A stretch of DNA of 64,000 nt from Coriobacteriaceae bacterium (GCA_902363875.1 CABJBO010000004.1:1-64000), one strand, 5' to 3'; numbered from the stretch's first letter, positions 25,993 through 35,132 are shown. Made by a program: numbers and translations. Notes: a model not told the origin generated them from the sequence alone.

Positions 25993-26595
25993 CTAGCAGG
26001 CGGGCTCGGCGTCCATGCCCTCGGAAATGTTGGCAACCTCCTCGGCAACGGGAGCGCCCGGCATGCGCACGAGCTCCATATGCTGCTCTTCAAAGACGGT
26101 TCCCATGGGGAAGGCGCGGCGGAAGACAAAGCGAGCAACCGGACCAGCCACCAGCAGGTTCCAGGGCAGGGCCATGATAAAGTTGCGCGGAATGTTGATG
26201 AGCCACATCATCGGCAGCATCTGCAGGTTTGCAAGCGGGCCGCCGGGCATATGGAACAGACCTTCGCACGCGCCGTAGAGCGACATGATGATGACCATGG
26301 GAACGACCATGCAGGAGCTGACGGCGAGCGTCATGGCAAGCGGCGAGCTCTTGCCCGGCGTGACCAGGAATTTAAAGGCGAAACCCTTGGCAAGGGGGCT
26401 GGCAACAAACCAGTCGCAGCACATGGCAAAGACGTAGGCAACGGGGAAGCCGAGCCACGCGGCGGCAACAACCTCGCCGTTGATGGCCCCATGCTGCAGG
26501 ACAACGTTGTAGATGCTCATCCAGAGCACCATGCAAAAGCACATGATAAAGGTGAACAGCAGGCTCTCTCGTTTGTTGATAGGCATAAAGGGCAT
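25993..26595 (-). CDS. DUF2798 family membrane protein
   Basis: The 200-residue protein has about four membrane helices: residues 10-30 (LLFTFIMCFCMVLWMSIYNV), 40-60 (AWLGFPVAYVFAMCCDWFVA), 80-105 (LAMTLAVSSCMVVPMVIIMSLY) and 125-150 (WLINIPRNFIMALPWNLLVAG). The paired-helix pattern with central proline and asparagine is that of DUF2798, a family without known function. GAAAGGACC precedes the ATG at 26595; the open frame is ten codons longer. The N-terminus MPFMPINKRES is typical for this family. Confidence 0.7.
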   Translation of the reverse strand: MPFMPINKRESLLFTFIMCFCMVLWMSIYNVVLQHGAINGEVVAAAWLGFPVAYVFAMCCDWFVASPLAKGFAFKFLVTPGKSSPLAMTLAVSSCMVVPMVIIMSLYGACEGLFHMPGGPLANLQMLPMMWLINIPRNFIMALPWNLLVAGPVARFVFRRAFPMGTVFEEQHMELVRMPGAPVAEEVANISEGMDAEPAC

Positions 26596-26630
26596 GGTCC
26601 TTTCTGTGTTACGCCGCGGCACCACGTAAC

Positions 26631-26681
26631 AAAAACGGGCGGGCGAGATGGAGCTGTTGGGACTTCATCTCGCCCGCCCGT
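26631..26681 (-). terminator. Terminator after the ThrE-type gene
   Basis: ACGGGCGGGCGAGATG (26635-26650) and CATCTCGCCCGCCCGT (26666-26681) are a perfect 16-base inverted repeat. On the minus strand it is followed by TTTTTG. It could also attenuate the DUF2798 gene that begins about 35 bases later. Confidence 0.88.
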
Positions 26682-26807
26682 GGTACGTGCGTCTGCGACT
26701 ACTTATGTGGTGGAACCAGCCTAGCACGAACGGCACGCGCTTCGTAAGCGTTGAGTTTATGGAGATGCGAGGCGCAGTTGATCCGTTGGGACGTCCCCAA
26801 CGACAAA

Positions 26808-28376
26808 TTAGCTGGTGTGGCGCCAGCGAGGGTCGGTAAGTGTACGCGCCACGCCCAGGCCAACGGGCAGAAACGCCACGATGAGCACTGCACGCACAAA
26901 CCAGCCGAGCATATTGACCGTGTCGAAGGTGCACATGTAATACATCGAGCGATACAGATACAAGCCCGGCACCATAATGACAATCGACGGCACCGTGAGG
27001 GCGATGCGTGGGTAGGTGAGCTTGATTTCGGCTAAGCTCGCGAGCAGTCCCGATACCAGCGCGCCGATAAACGCTGCCGCCTCGGGAGGCATACCCACGC
27101 TCAGACCCAGGAAGGGAAACAGCGTCGGCGCATCAACGAGCGTAAGGCGCAAGGTATTAGACACGGCGCCGATGAGCCCTGCCGCCGCTGCCATCTTTAC
27201 CGGACTGTTGAACATAACCGAGAAGCCAAATACTCCGACAAAGCTCATCACAATACGCAAGAGTGTAAGAGCCAACGGTGAGAGGCCGAGCGGGGCAAAA
27301 TCATCCGGCGCCAGCCCCACACACTCGGCAACCATCCAGCCTACGAGGGTCGCCATCACAATAATCGACACAGCATACGAAAGACGCTCAATGCCGCTTC
27401 GCATGTCGAGCTTAGCGATGTCGAGGCCTGCCGTAATGAGAGGAAAGCCGGGGATCACAAAGAGCATGGCGCCGATATAGCCTTCTTGGTGCGACATTGC
27501 CCCCGGTATGACCTGGCCAAGGCCAAGCAATGCCAGCAGATACGAGACGCAAGCGAGTGCAACGCCGATCGTCAGCGCGCTAAACTGGCCAAGGCCCTGC
27601 TTGAGAATATGGGAGCGCGCAAAGTTGCCGACACCAGCGCCCACAAATGCACAGGCCATCTCGATAGGGCCGCCGCCGAGCAAAAAGACAAAGGCGCCGC
27701 AAGCACAGGCCGCCGCAATGCCCTGTTGCCAGGGAGTGTAATCGGGTTTTGAACTCTCAACGGTCTTGAGCATCTCGTGGTACTCATGCACGGTAAACCG
27801 GCGCCCGTAAACCTCGATTTCCTTTAAGAAGCTCTCCATCATCCATATGCGATGAGTATTGACCCCCGTTGTGGGTAGGCTGACGACCTCGTTAAAGCAG
27901 TGACCATCTTCGATACAAGTACACTCAAACGACAGGAGACTTAAGTCAACGTGGATGGTGACACCGAGTACAGCGGCGACGCGATTCATGGTATCGCGTA
28001 CACGCCAGGCACCCGTTCCGCTCGCGAGCATAAGCATACCGGTGCGGCAAATGATGGATGATTTATCGGTGAGCGGCGCATCGACGGCAAGCTCACCGCC
28101 TGCCGTCACGATCTGGCACCAGTCGGTTTTCATATGGAGGGCGCCGGCACGAACACCGTGGTGCAGAGGGACTCTTGAGAGCAACGAATCATGGCGCGAA
28201 GGCTGTGGGGGTTCCGTCGATTCGACCTCGTCCTCGTCGGGCCCTTCATCAACAAGGTCGAAAGCATCGAGCGACGCCGGCTCGCGACGATCGATCAGCT
28301 CCTCGTCCTCATCGTCAAAGTAATTGAACTGATCGAGCATGTCCTCTTCGATTGCACGATCGCTCGCGTCGTTCAT
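26808..28376 (-). CDS. Threonine/serine exporter of the ThrE family
   Basis: The 522-residue protein starts with about 65 acidic, cytoplasmic residues, then a soluble domain (LASGTGAWRVRDTMNRVAAVLG) with the cysteine-rich ECTCIEDGHCFNEV, and then about ten membrane helices. The helical part shows ThrE features (GPIEMACAFVGAGVGNF, FVIPGFPLITAGLDIAKLDM, PEAAAFIGALVSGLLAS, VPGLYLYRSM). Both halves of the exporter (PF06738 and PF12821 type) are fused in one chain. Known ThrE exports threonine and serine. GGAAGGGAG precedes the ATG. The substrate here is inferred from the family. Confidence 0.85.
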   Translation of the reverse strand: MNDASDRAIEEDMLDQFNYFDDEDEELIDRREPASLDAFDLVDEGPDEDEVESTEPPQPSRHDSLLSRVPLHHGVRAGALHMKTDWCQIVTAGGELAVDAPLTDKSSIICRTGMLMLASGTGAWRVRDTMNRVAAVLGVTIHVDLSLLSFECTCIEDGHCFNEVVSLPTTGVNTHRIWMMESFLKEIEVYGRRFTVHEYHEMLKTVESSKPDYTPWQQGIAAACACGAFVFLLGGGPIEMACAFVGAGVGNFARSHILKQGLGQFSALTIGVALACVSYLLALLGLGQVIPGAMSHQEGYIGAMLFVIPGFPLITAGLDIAKLDMRSGIERLSYAVSIIVMATLVGWMVAECVGLAPDDFAPLGLSPLALTLLRIVMSFVGVFGFSVMFNSPVKMAAAAGLIGAVSNTLRLTLVDAPTLFPFLGLSVGMPPEAAAFIGALVSGLLASLAEIKLTYPRIALTVPSIVIMVPGLYLYRSMYYMCTFDTVNMLGWFVRAVLIVAFLPVGLGVARTLTDPRWRHTS

Positions 28377-28614
28377 ATAGACGCTCCCTTCCTACCGACT
28401 AACCCCCATCCTAGGCAGCGACGGCTAAAGGAAACATAAAAGAGACGACTGTCATGCATGGAAGGCGTAAACCCCCAATGCGCCGGTAGACCCCAGGCGG
28501 CTAGGACCGTCCCCAAGTGCCGGCACAAGAGGAACGTCCCTAAGTGCCAACCAGGGCAATACCACAGGTTGAGGACGGACAGCGAGCGACGTCCAGAGCG
28601 AACAAGTTGGCATG
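28377..28614. other. Intergenic stretch with GTCCC-AAGTGCC direct repeats
   Basis: No gene is seen. Two near-identical words, CCGTCCCCAAGTGCC (near 28508) and ACGTCCCTAAGTGCC (near 28534), lie in tandem. Similar GGGAC/GTCCC words recur at 26781-26799 and near 59270, so they may be remnants of a dispersed element. Confidence 0.45.
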
Positions 28615-28656
28615 AAAAAGGCAAGGCATAGACCTTCTGGTCATGCCTTGCCTTTT
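28615..28656 (-). terminator. Terminator after lysS
   Basis: AAAAGGCAAGGCAT..GACC pairs with GGTCATGCCTTGCCTTTT with one bulged base, and the minus strand continues TTTTTC. It shares its apex with the structured element at 14592-14690. Confidence 0.88.
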
Positions 28657-28728
28657 GAATGACAAATTGTCGCTCTGGGCGGCGCGCAGCGTCGAGCCGT
28701 TACGCGGTTCGTAGAACCGCGTAACCCC

Positions 28729-30693
28729 CTAGTACATCTTCGCGCCGGCAGGGATGGAAGCGTCGAGCTGGATCAGGTTGAGACGCTCCTCACCATCCTC
28801 CTCGTGGATAGCGCTGATGAGCATGCCGCAGCTGGGAATGCCCATCATCTTGCGCGGAGGCAGGTTGGTGATGGCGAGCAGAGTCTTGCCGACCAGGTCC
28901 TCGGGCTCATAATAACCGTGAATGCCGGAGAGGATGGTGCGGTCGGTGCCAGTGCCGTCGTCGAGCGTAAAGTTCAGCAGCTTCTTGGACTTCTTGACGG
29001 CCTCGCACGCCTTGACCTTCACAGCGCGGAAATCGCTCTTGGAGAAGGTATCAAAGTCGACGAACTCCTCAAACAGCGGCTCGACGGCGATCTTGGAGTA
29101 ATCAACCGTGGGCTTGAGCGGCTTGACGAACGGGCTCGCGGTGTTGCCGGCCTCGGCAGCCTTGGCGGTAGCGGCACCGGACTGGAAACCCTTCTCGGGC
29201 TTCATGTGCGGGAACAGTAGCACGTCGCGGATGGAAGCCTGGTTGGTGAGCAGCATGACCACGCGGTCGATACCGATGCCGATGCCGCCCGCGGGAGGCA
29301 TACCGTACTCGAGGGCGCGCACGTAGTCCTCGTCGTACTCCATGGCCTCGTCGTCGCCGCCAGCCTTCTCGGCCATCTGGGCGGCAAAGCGCTCGGCCTG
29401 GTCGACCGGGTCGTTGAGCTCGGAGAACGCGTTGGCGTACTCGTGACCGGCGATAACCAGCTCAAAGCGGTGCGTCAGGCGCGGGTCGTCCTCAAAGCGC
29501 TTGGCAAGCGGGCTGACCTCGATGGGGTAATCGCAAACGAACGTGGGGTTGACAATGGTGTCCTCGCCCAGCTCATCGTAGATCTCGGCGATGATCTTGC
29601 CAGCAGTCCACTCGGGCTTGATCTCCAGGCCCTTCTCGCGCGCGGCGGCAGCAAGCTCCTCGACCGGCGTGTCGATGGTGACCTGCTTGCCGAGCACGTC
29701 GGAGACGATGTCGGTCATGGGACGGCTGGCCCACTCACCGGACAGGTCGATAGTCTGGCCCTGGTACTCGATGACCTCGGGGTTGCCGATGGCCTTGTTA
29801 GCCGCCTTAATGACACCCTGGGCGAGCGCCTTCATGCCCTCGAGGTCGGAGAAGGCACGATAGGCCTCCATCGTGGTGAACTCGGGGTTGTGGGTAAGGT
29901 CCATGCCCTCGTTACGGAAGATACGGCCGATCTCGAACACGCGCTCAAAACCGCCGACGATGCAGCGCTTGAGGTGCAGCTCGGTAGCAATGCGCAGGTA
30001 GCACTCCTGATCGAGCGCGTTGAAGTGCGTGATGAACGGCTTGGCAGTAGCGCCGCCCTGGATGGTCTGCAGGATGGGGGTCTCGACCTCCATGTAGCCG
30101 TCGGACTCCATAAAGCGACGGAAGGTGGAGAGAATCTGCGAACGCTTACGGAACGTCTCGCGAACGTCGTCGTTGGCGATCAGGTCAACATAGCGCTGGC
30201 GATAGCGGGTCTCCTTGTCGGAAAGACCGTGGAACTTCTCGGGCAGCGGACGAACGGCCTTGGCAAGCAGGGTCGCGCTCTTAGGGGCAACGGAAAGCTG
30301 ACCGCGCTGGGTGCGCACAACCACGCCGGTCACGCCCAGGATGTCGCCCAGGTCGAGGGACTTGAGCGTATTCCAGGCAGCCTCGTCCATGTCGTTGATG
30401 CGGCAGAACAGCTGAATCTCGGCAGTCGCATCGCGTACGACGATGAACATGATCTTGCCCTGACCGCGCTTGGCGACCACACGGCCAGCGATCTTCACGA
30501 CGTCCTCGGTGTCCTCGCCATCGGCAAGCTCGGCATACTTAGCCTCGATATCGGCAACGTAGTCCTCAAGCTCAGAGTGCTCGGGATAGGGGTTCTGGCC
30601 CGCCTCGAACAGGGCGGCGCGCTTGGCCAGGCGGGTGGCGCGCTCGTCGTTGAGCGTCGATGCCTGATCTGCGGCGTTCTGGTTCTCTGCCAT
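28729..30693 (-). CDS. lysS: Lysyl-tRNA synthetase with C-terminal tRNA-binding domain
   Basis: The 654-residue class II enzyme has an OB-fold anticodon domain (VVKIAGRVVAKRGQGKIMFI), motif 2 (FRNEGMDLTHNPEFTTMEAY) and motif 3 (GIGIGIDRVVMLLTNQ). The core ends near residue 510, the usual length of bacterial LysRS. After a linker, about 110 further residues form an EMAPII/Trbp111-type domain (VKVKACEAVKKSKKLLNF, TILSGIHGYYEPEDLVGK, LPPRKMMGIPSCGMLISA). That domain is normally found at the end of MetRS. It follows greA on the same strand, with a terminator between them. Confidence 0.95.
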   Translation of the reverse strand: MAENQNAADQASTLNDERATRLAKRAALFEAGQNPYPEHSELEDYVADIEAKYAELADGEDTEDVVKIAGRVVAKRGQGKIMFIVVRDATAEIQLFCRINDMDEAAWNTLKSLDLGDILGVTGVVVRTQRGQLSVAPKSATLLAKAVRPLPEKFHGLSDKETRYRQRYVDLIANDDVRETFRKRSQILSTFRRFMESDGYMEVETPILQTIQGGATAKPFITHFNALDQECYLRIATELHLKRCIVGGFERVFEIGRIFRNEGMDLTHNPEFTTMEAYRAFSDLEGMKALAQGVIKAANKAIGNPEVIEYQGQTIDLSGEWASRPMTDIVSDVLGKQVTIDTPVEELAAAAREKGLEIKPEWTAGKIIAEIYDELGEDTIVNPTFVCDYPIEVSPLAKRFEDDPRLTHRFELVIAGHEYANAFSELNDPVDQAERFAAQMAEKAGGDDEAMEYDEDYVRALEYGMPPAGGIGIGIDRVVMLLTNQASIRDVLLFPHMKPEKGFQSGAATAKAAEAGNTASPFVKPLKPTVDYSKIAVEPLFEEFVDFDTFSKSDFRAVKVKACEAVKKSKKLLNFTLDDGTGTDRTILSGIHGYYEPEDLVGKTLLAITNLPPRKMMGIPSCGMLISAIHEEDGEERLNLIQLDASIPAGAKMY

Positions 30694-30713
30694 AAGTTAG
30701 CTCCTCAAACTAA

Positions 30714-30745
30714 AACGCTCCCCAGGATTCGGTCCCAGGGAGCGA
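30714..30745 (-). terminator. Terminator between greA and lysS
   Basis: CGCTCCCTGGG and CCTGGGGAGCG form a stem with a 7-base loop. On the minus strand it is followed by TTTTAGTTT. It lies 20 bases before the lysS start, so it may attenuate lysS as well as end greA. Confidence 0.8.
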
Positions 30746-30772
30746 AAACATACCTTTACGCGGGACCGTGGT

Positions 30773-31243
30773 CTAGCGTGCAATCTTGGCGATGGTGTAG
30801 ACGCGAGTCTTGCCGGAAGGCGTAACGACCTCGACGGAGTCGCCCTCGCCGTGACCGATGATGGCGTGGCCGACCGGAGACTCGTTGGAAATCTTGTGCT
30901 CGAGCGAGTTGGTCTCGGTGGTACCGACAAGCGTGACTTCCATGACCTCACCGTTGGGATCAATCAGAGAAACGGTGGAACCGATGGAGACGGTCAGATC
31001 GCCCGTGGTGGCAGCAACCTGAGCGTTGGCGAGGATGGCCTGGATCTCGGCAATACGAGCGGCGTTCTGGGCCTGCTTGTCCTTAGCGGCGTCGTACTCG
31101 GAGTTCTCCGAAAGGTCGCCGAACGCGCGGGCTTCCTTGATGTCCTCGACGATCTCCTTGGCGTAATCGCCCTCACGCCAAGCGAGCTCCTCGACGAGCT
31201 TCTGGCGGCCCTCAGCGGTCAGTACGATCTGGCTTGCGTCCAT
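30773..31243 (-). CDS. greA: Transcript cleavage factor GreA
   Basis: The 156-residue protein has the GreA coiled coil (LTAEGRQKLVEELAWREGDY, GDLSENSEYDAAKDKQA; the acidic tip is in DLSENSEYD) and the C-terminal FKBP-like domain (HKISNESPVGHAIIGHGEGD). It rescues backtracked RNA polymerase by stimulating RNA cleavage. The frame opens ten codons upstream, but GGGGAGAT before MDASQIVL supports 31243. Confidence 0.95.
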   Translation of the reverse strand: MDASQIVLTAEGRQKLVEELAWREGDYAKEIVEDIKEARAFGDLSENSEYDAAKDKQAQNAARIAEIQAILANAQVAATTGDLTVSIGSTVSLIDPNGEVMEVTLVGTTETNSLEHKISNESPVGHAIIGHGEGDSVEVVTPSGKTRVYTIAKIAR

Positions 31244-31291
31244 ACGGATATCTCCCCAACTCTGATCAAACAATCAACTGTCAACAAAACG

Positions 31292-31324
31292 AAAAAGACC
31301 GGCTAGCCTGCGGGCAAGCCGGTC
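31292..31324 (-). terminator. Terminator after tatA
   Basis: GACCGGCTTGCC pairs with GGCTAGCCGGTC with one mismatch region, followed on the minus strand by TTTTTCG. Confidence 0.85.
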
Positions 31325-31349
31325 AGGTGCTCACCCCAAAGGGATGGGA

Positions 31350-31625
31350 CTACTCTGCGTCCGCGTCGCTGTCCTCTGCCTGCTTCTTCTTGGCAGCAGC
31401 GAGCTTGGCCTCGAGCTCAGCGATCTCCTTGTCCTCCTCGGACTGCTCGACCACGACCTCCTCGGCCTGCTTGGTCTCGGCCTTATCGTCGCCCTCCATA
31501 CCCTCACGGATATTCTTGACGGTAGAGCCGAGGGACTTGCCGAGCTTCGGCAGGTTCTTGGGCCCGAAGATAATCAGGACAACGACGAGAATAATGATGA
31601 GCTCAGGAGCCCTCAGTCCAAACAT
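31350..31625 (-). CDS. tatA: Sec-independent translocase protein TatA
   Basis: The 91-residue protein has one N-terminal membrane helix (RAPELIIILVVVLIIFGP), then the family hinge FGPKNLPKLGKSLGSTVKNIREG and an acidic, coiled-coil-like C-terminus. TatA forms the pore of the twin-arginine export system. The frame is open upstream through tRNA-Pro, but GTGGAGGTCTAC before the ATG at 31625 fixes the start. tatC is not in the window. Confidence 0.92.
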   Translation of the reverse strand: MFGLRAPELIIILVVVLIIFGPKNLPKLGKSLGSTVKNIREGMEGDDKAETKQAEEVVVEQSEEDKEIAELEAKLAAAKKKQAEDSDADAE

Positions 31626-31698
31626 GTAGACCTCCACAATACAGCGAGACAAGCTCGAATGAGTATACCGCGGGTATCGCGGTATCACAACAATAGCT

Positions 31699-31727
31699 AA
31701 AAAAAGGGACCGCAAGAAGCGGTCCCT
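31699..31727 (-). terminator. Terminator after tRNA-Pro
   Basis: GGGACCGC and GCGGTCCC form a perfect 8-bp stem with a 4-6 base loop, followed on the minus strand by seven T residues. Confidence 0.92.
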
Positions 31728-31737
31728 CCTCATGCTC

Positions 31738-31814
31738 TGGTCGGGTTGACTGGATTTGAACCAGCGACCCCTGCGTCCCGAACGCAGTGCTCTACCAAAC
31801 TGAGCCACAACCCG
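31738..31814 (-). tRNA. tRNA-Pro (anticodon CGG)
   Basis: Acceptor CGGGTTG/CAACCCG, anticodon loop TTCGGGA, T-arm GCTGGTTCAAATCCAGT and encoded CCA. A dedicated terminator follows. Confidence 0.95.
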
Positions 31815-31863
31815 TTAGCTCGACTATAGTAACAAAGATTTTCGCCGCGTGCTAGATAAATTT

Positions 31864-32760
31864 TTATTTCTTTGGCGCTTCGATGCGAACCGTGTTGGGA
31901 ATGAGCTCCGTCGCGCAGGACCACCAGCCGTTTTGCAGGGCAGTGTCGGCAAGCCTTTCGGCCGTGGCGGCGGTGTCGCAAATGGCAAATGAGCAGGCAC
32001 CCGATCCGCACACATCTACAGCAACGGTGCCGTCCTGTTTACGCAGCCAATCGAGAACCATTTGAATCTGCGGCTCCATCTGTGCGGAAATGACACCTAG
32101 GTTGTTATGGATGAGCGCATATGCCATCTCGGCATCACCAGCATGCAAGGCAGAAGCTATCGCGCCGGGCTTGTCTGCAGGCACCGGAGCCTCGTCAAAA
32201 CGTCGATAGGCTTCAATTGTTGAAACGCTTGCCTCGCGCGGCTTGACCAACACGACGGGCGTTGCGAGCAGCGCGGGATACTCAGTTGCCAGCACGTCTC
32301 CCCCACCTACGTAGAACGCAAGGCTCGCGTGCAAAAAGAACGGGACGTCAGCACCAATACCCCGCGCAATGTCGTCGAGCGCGGGGTCGGTGCGATCAAT
32401 TCCCCAGAGCTCCGCCAAGGCGACAATGACCGCGGCCGCATCCGTCGAGGGGCCGCCCAAGCCGGCGCACAATGGAATGCGCTTCTCAATCGTCACGCAG
32501 ATGTTTGCTTCACGACCATAATGCTCGGCCATAGCGAGCGCAGCACGATACGCCGTATTCTTTTGCATGGGAAAGTCGGATGTCGGAATCGTCTGGACGG
32601 TCAGCGCCTGTGCCGGCGCGACCGTCACGGTATCGGAAAGACCGACGGCTGCCATCAGGGAATCGACCCTGTGGTAGCCGCGGTCATCGCGCTCGGTATG
32701 AACCCCCAGGTAGAGGTTAATCTTTGCCGGCGCGGAAAGAGTCAGGGACCGATCGGTCAC
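31864..32760 (-). CDS. ispE: 4-diphosphocytidyl-2-C-methyl-D-erythritol kinase
   Basis: The 298-residue GHMP kinase has the start APAKINLYLGVHTERDDRGYH, the ATP-binding loop IPLCAGLGGPSTDAAAVI near residue 91 (GLGGGSSDAA in most species), and VLVKPREASVSTIEAYR. The C-terminal motif is VCGSGACSFAI. It phosphorylates CDP-methylerythritol, so with ispD and ispF three MEP enzymes are encoded in this window. It lies 3 bases after the stop of the veg gene. Confidence 0.94.
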   Translation of the reverse strand: MTDRSLTLSAPAKINLYLGVHTERDDRGYHRVDSLMAAVGLSDTVTVAPAQALTVQTIPTSDFPMQKNTAYRAALAMAEHYGREANICVTIEKRIPLCAGLGGPSTDAAAVIVALAELWGIDRTDPALDDIARGIGADVPFFLHASLAFYVGGGDVLATEYPALLATPVVLVKPREASVSTIEAYRRFDEAPVPADKPGAIASALHAGDAEMAYALIHNNLGVISAQMEPQIQMVLDWLRKQDGTVAVDVCGSGACSFAICDTAATAERLADTALQNGWWSCATELIPNTVRIEAPKK

Positions 32761-32762
32761 CG

Positions 32763-33059
32763 TTAGTGCTCCTCGAGCTGATTGCCGAGCGGGGTAAAGA
32801 TATGCTCGCCGCTCTCGGGGTCGAACAGCTCGACCTGCCCGGTGAGGACATCGATATACTGATAGGACTGGCGCGACTTGCGGCCGCGACGTTCGTCAAC
32901 CTCGACGATAAAGACGGCGGGGTGGACGCTCTTGATGGTGCCCATGCGCTCGACGACGCGGGTGCGGCCCATGTTGGCCTTAACCTTGACGCGATCGCCC
33001 ACCATATCGGTCAGCTTCTCGTGGATGTCGTCGACGTGATTGACTTCCATCTCTTCCAT
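32763..33059 (-). CDS. veg: Veg-like protein (DUF1021)
   Basis: The 98-residue protein has the Veg family pattern: a short helical N-terminus (DDIHEKLTDMVGDRVKVKAN), then an SH3-like barrel (RMGTIKSVHPAVFIVEVDER, SYQYIDVLTGQVELF). Veg in Bacillus is a small abundant protein that stimulates biofilm formation and is encoded next to ispE, as it is here. GGAGG stands 8 bases before the ATG at 33059; the frame is eight codons longer. Confidence 0.85.
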   Translation of the reverse strand: MEEMEVNHVDDIHEKLTDMVGDRVKVKANMGRTRVVERMGTIKSVHPAVFIVEVDERRGRKSRQSYQYIDVLTGQVELFDPESGEHIFTPLGNQLEEH

Positions 33060-33173
33060 GAACAGGGCCTCCAGAAGGTGCAATTCAAAAAGGGGATAAT
33101 ACCCCTAAGATAGACAAAACTCTAATACTATAGCACCCTGTTGCGACCACACGCAAGTAGCTAATTTGGCTAC

Positions 33174-33620
33174 TTACAGATTGTCGGTATCGAGGACGAT
33201 GGTGAATGGGCCGTCGTTGACGAGGTCGACTTTCATATCGGCGCCAAAGATGCCGTGCGCCACGTGTTCGACATCTTGACGAACGAGCGTCAGGAAGTAC
33301 TCGTAGAGCTCGTTGGCAACATCGGGCGCGCCTGCATCGGTAAACGACGGACGGCGACCGTGGCGGCAGTCAGCGAACAGCGTGAACTGCGACACCACGA
33401 GCATCTCGCCGTCGACATCGGCAAGCGCCAGATTGGTCTTGCCGTTCTCGTCCTCGTTAATGCGCAAGCCCCGGAGCTTGCCCCACAGTTTATCGGCCTC
33501 GGCACGCGTATCGCCATGGCCCACACCCAGCAGCACCAGGTAGCCGCGTCCAATGCGACCCACGCACTCGCCGTCGACCGTCACGCCAGCGTTGAGCACG
33601 CGCTGCACCACCGCGCGCAC
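33174..33620 (-). CDS. dtd: D-aminoacyl-tRNA deacylase
   Basis: The 148-residue protein has the DTD signature [17 protein letters not shown] near residue 78 and a C-terminal [11 protein letters not shown], the cis Gly-Pro loop (usually NxGPVT). DTD removes D-amino acids and glycine wrongly attached to tRNA. The start is GTG at 33620 after GAGGAG, 3 bases beyond the rdgB stop, so the two are coupled. Confidence 0.94.
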   Translation of the reverse strand: MRAVVQRVLNAGVTVDGECVGRIGRGYLVLLGVGHGDTRAEADKLWGKLRGLRINEDENGKTNLALADVDGEMLVVSQFTLFADCRHGRRPSFTDAGAPDVANELYEYFLTLVRQDVEHVAHGIFGADMKVDLVNDGPFTIVLDTDNL

Positions 33621-33623
33621 GGC

Positions 33624-34265
33624 CTACTCCTCGCCCGTCAGTTTGGCGGATAGGTGCTCGAGCGCATGGAATCGATGGCTGATGGCGTTCTTCTCGTCCG
33701 CCGTCAGCTCGGCCATGGTCTTGCCCGGCGTGTCGACCGGCAGGAACAGCGGGTCGTAGCCAAAGCCGTGATCGCCGCGGCCCTCGTGTGCGATAGTGCC
33801 CTCGCAGGCGCCCTCACCATAGGTGACCAAACCGTCCGTGTCGATGAGCGCAACGACGCTCATAAAGCGCGCGGTGCGATCCTCGTCGGCCACGCCTTCC
33901 AGGTTAACGAGCAGCTTGGCGTTGTTGGCGGCATCGTCGCCATGCACGCCCGCATAGCGCGCGCTATACACACCGGGCTCGCCGTCCAGGGCATCAACGA
34001 CCAAGCCAGAATCGTCGGCAATGGCCATAAGGCCCGTCTCCTCGACCGCAGCCTGCGCCTTGATGATGGCGTTCTCCAAAAACGTCGTGCCGTTTTCCTC
34101 GGGGTCCTCAAAATCGCCCAGCTGGCCGAGCGCCACAAAGCGCACCTCGGGCATGACCTTGCCCAAAATGGCCTCGATCTCAGTGAGCTTATGGGCGTTG
34201 CCCGTTGCCACGACAATGGTCGCCGCCGGGTCGAGGGTGTCGATGTCGATCTTCTCAAGTGCCAT
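33624..34265 (-). CDS. rdgB: Non-canonical purine NTP pyrophosphatase (RdgB/HAM1)
   Basis: The 213-residue protein has the family start IVVATGNAHKLTEIEAIL (residues 17-34), the loop ENGTTFLENAIIKAQ, ADDSGLVVDALDGEPGVYSARYAG, and GFGYDPLFLP. It removes dITP, XTP and similar nucleotides. AGGAGACC precedes the ATG. It lies between rph and dtd on the same strand. Confidence 0.96.
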   Translation of the reverse strand: MALEKIDIDTLDPAATIVVATGNAHKLTEIEAILGKVMPEVRFVALGQLGDFEDPEENGTTFLENAIIKAQAAVEETGLMAIADDSGLVVDALDGEPGVYSARYAGVHGDDAANNAKLLVNLEGVADEDRTARFMSVVALIDTDGLVTYGEGACEGTIAHEGRGDHGFGYDPLFLPVDTPGKTMAELTADEKNAISHRFHALEHLSAKLTGEE

Positions 34266-34406
34266 GAGTGGTCTCCTTGTCTCTATAGCAATGCCGCGCC
34301 GAGGGCGACGAGGGCCTCCGCCTCTCCCCTATCAATCAACGGCAGTCTTATACTTCGACGTTTTCCCAGATAAAACCTACCAAAATTAACATCCCTTTTT
34401 GGCAGG

Positions 34407-35132
34407 TTAGGCGAGGGCTTGGCGCTGAAGCTCGATGAGCTCGGCGATGCCCTTGTCGCCCAGGTCGAGCAGGGCGTTGAGACGCTTGCGGTCGAAGGGC
34501 GCCTGCTCGCCGGTGCCTTGGAGCTCAATCATCTCGCCGGTGTCGGTAGCGACGAGATTCATGTCGACCTCGGCGTGGCTGTCCTCGGAATAATCGAGGT
34601 CGAGCATGGTGTTGCCGTCGACAACGCCCATAGAGATGGCGGCAACCTGGCCCGTGAGCGGAATGCGCTCGATCTTGCCGGCCTCGACCCACATAGCAAG
34701 AGCATCATGCAGCGCCACCCAGGCACCGGTAATGCTCGCCGTACGCGTGCCGCCATCCGCCTGGATCACATCGCAGTCGACGGTGACGGTGTACTCGCCG
34801 AGCGCCTTCATGTTGACGACGGTACGCAGGCTGCGGCCGATGAGACGTTCGATCTCCATGGAGCGGCCCTTACGCTTGGTATACTCGCGCTTGCAACGCT
34901 TACCGGTCGATGCCGGCAGCATGGCATACTCTGCGGTTACCCAACCGGCCTTGGCGCCCTTGCGCCAGCCCGGCACGCCCTCCTCAATTGTGGCGGCACA
35001 CAGCATGCGCGTGTCGCCGAACTCAGCCAGGCACGAGCCGTGGGCATGTTTCATAACACCACGGGTGAGCTTGACGGGGCGCAGTTCATTGGCGGCGCGG
35101 CCGTTGGCACGGTTGACCTGCATGTACTCCAT
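34407..35132 (-). CDS. rph: Ribonuclease PH
   Basis: The 241-residue phosphorolytic exonuclease has GSCLAEFGDTRMLCAATIEE near residue 31, KGRSMEIERLIGRSLR near residue 86, and DVIQADGGTRTASITGAWVA with the phosphate-binding residues. It trims tRNA 3' ends. The last residues are the usual helix (LGDKGIAELIELQRQA). The pair rph-rdgB is common. AAAGGA precedes the chosen ATG by 7 bases. Confidence 0.97.
   Translation of the reverse strand: MEYMQVNRANGRAANELRPVKLTRGVMKHAHGSCLAEFGDTRMLCAATIEEGVPGWRKGAKAGWVTAEYAMLPASTGKRCKREYTKRKGRSMEIERLIGRSLRTVVNMKALGEYTVTVDCDVIQADGGTRTASITGAWVALHDALAMWVEAGKIERIPLTGQVAAISMGVVDGNTMLDLDYSEDSHAEVDMNLVATDTGEMIELQGTGEQAPFDRKRLNALLDLGDKGIAELIELQRQALA

Noticed and set aside
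31626..31808. N-terminal extension of TatA starting MAQFGRALRSG
   Set aside because: That peptide is the translation of tRNA-Pro; a good ribosome site supports the start at 31625.
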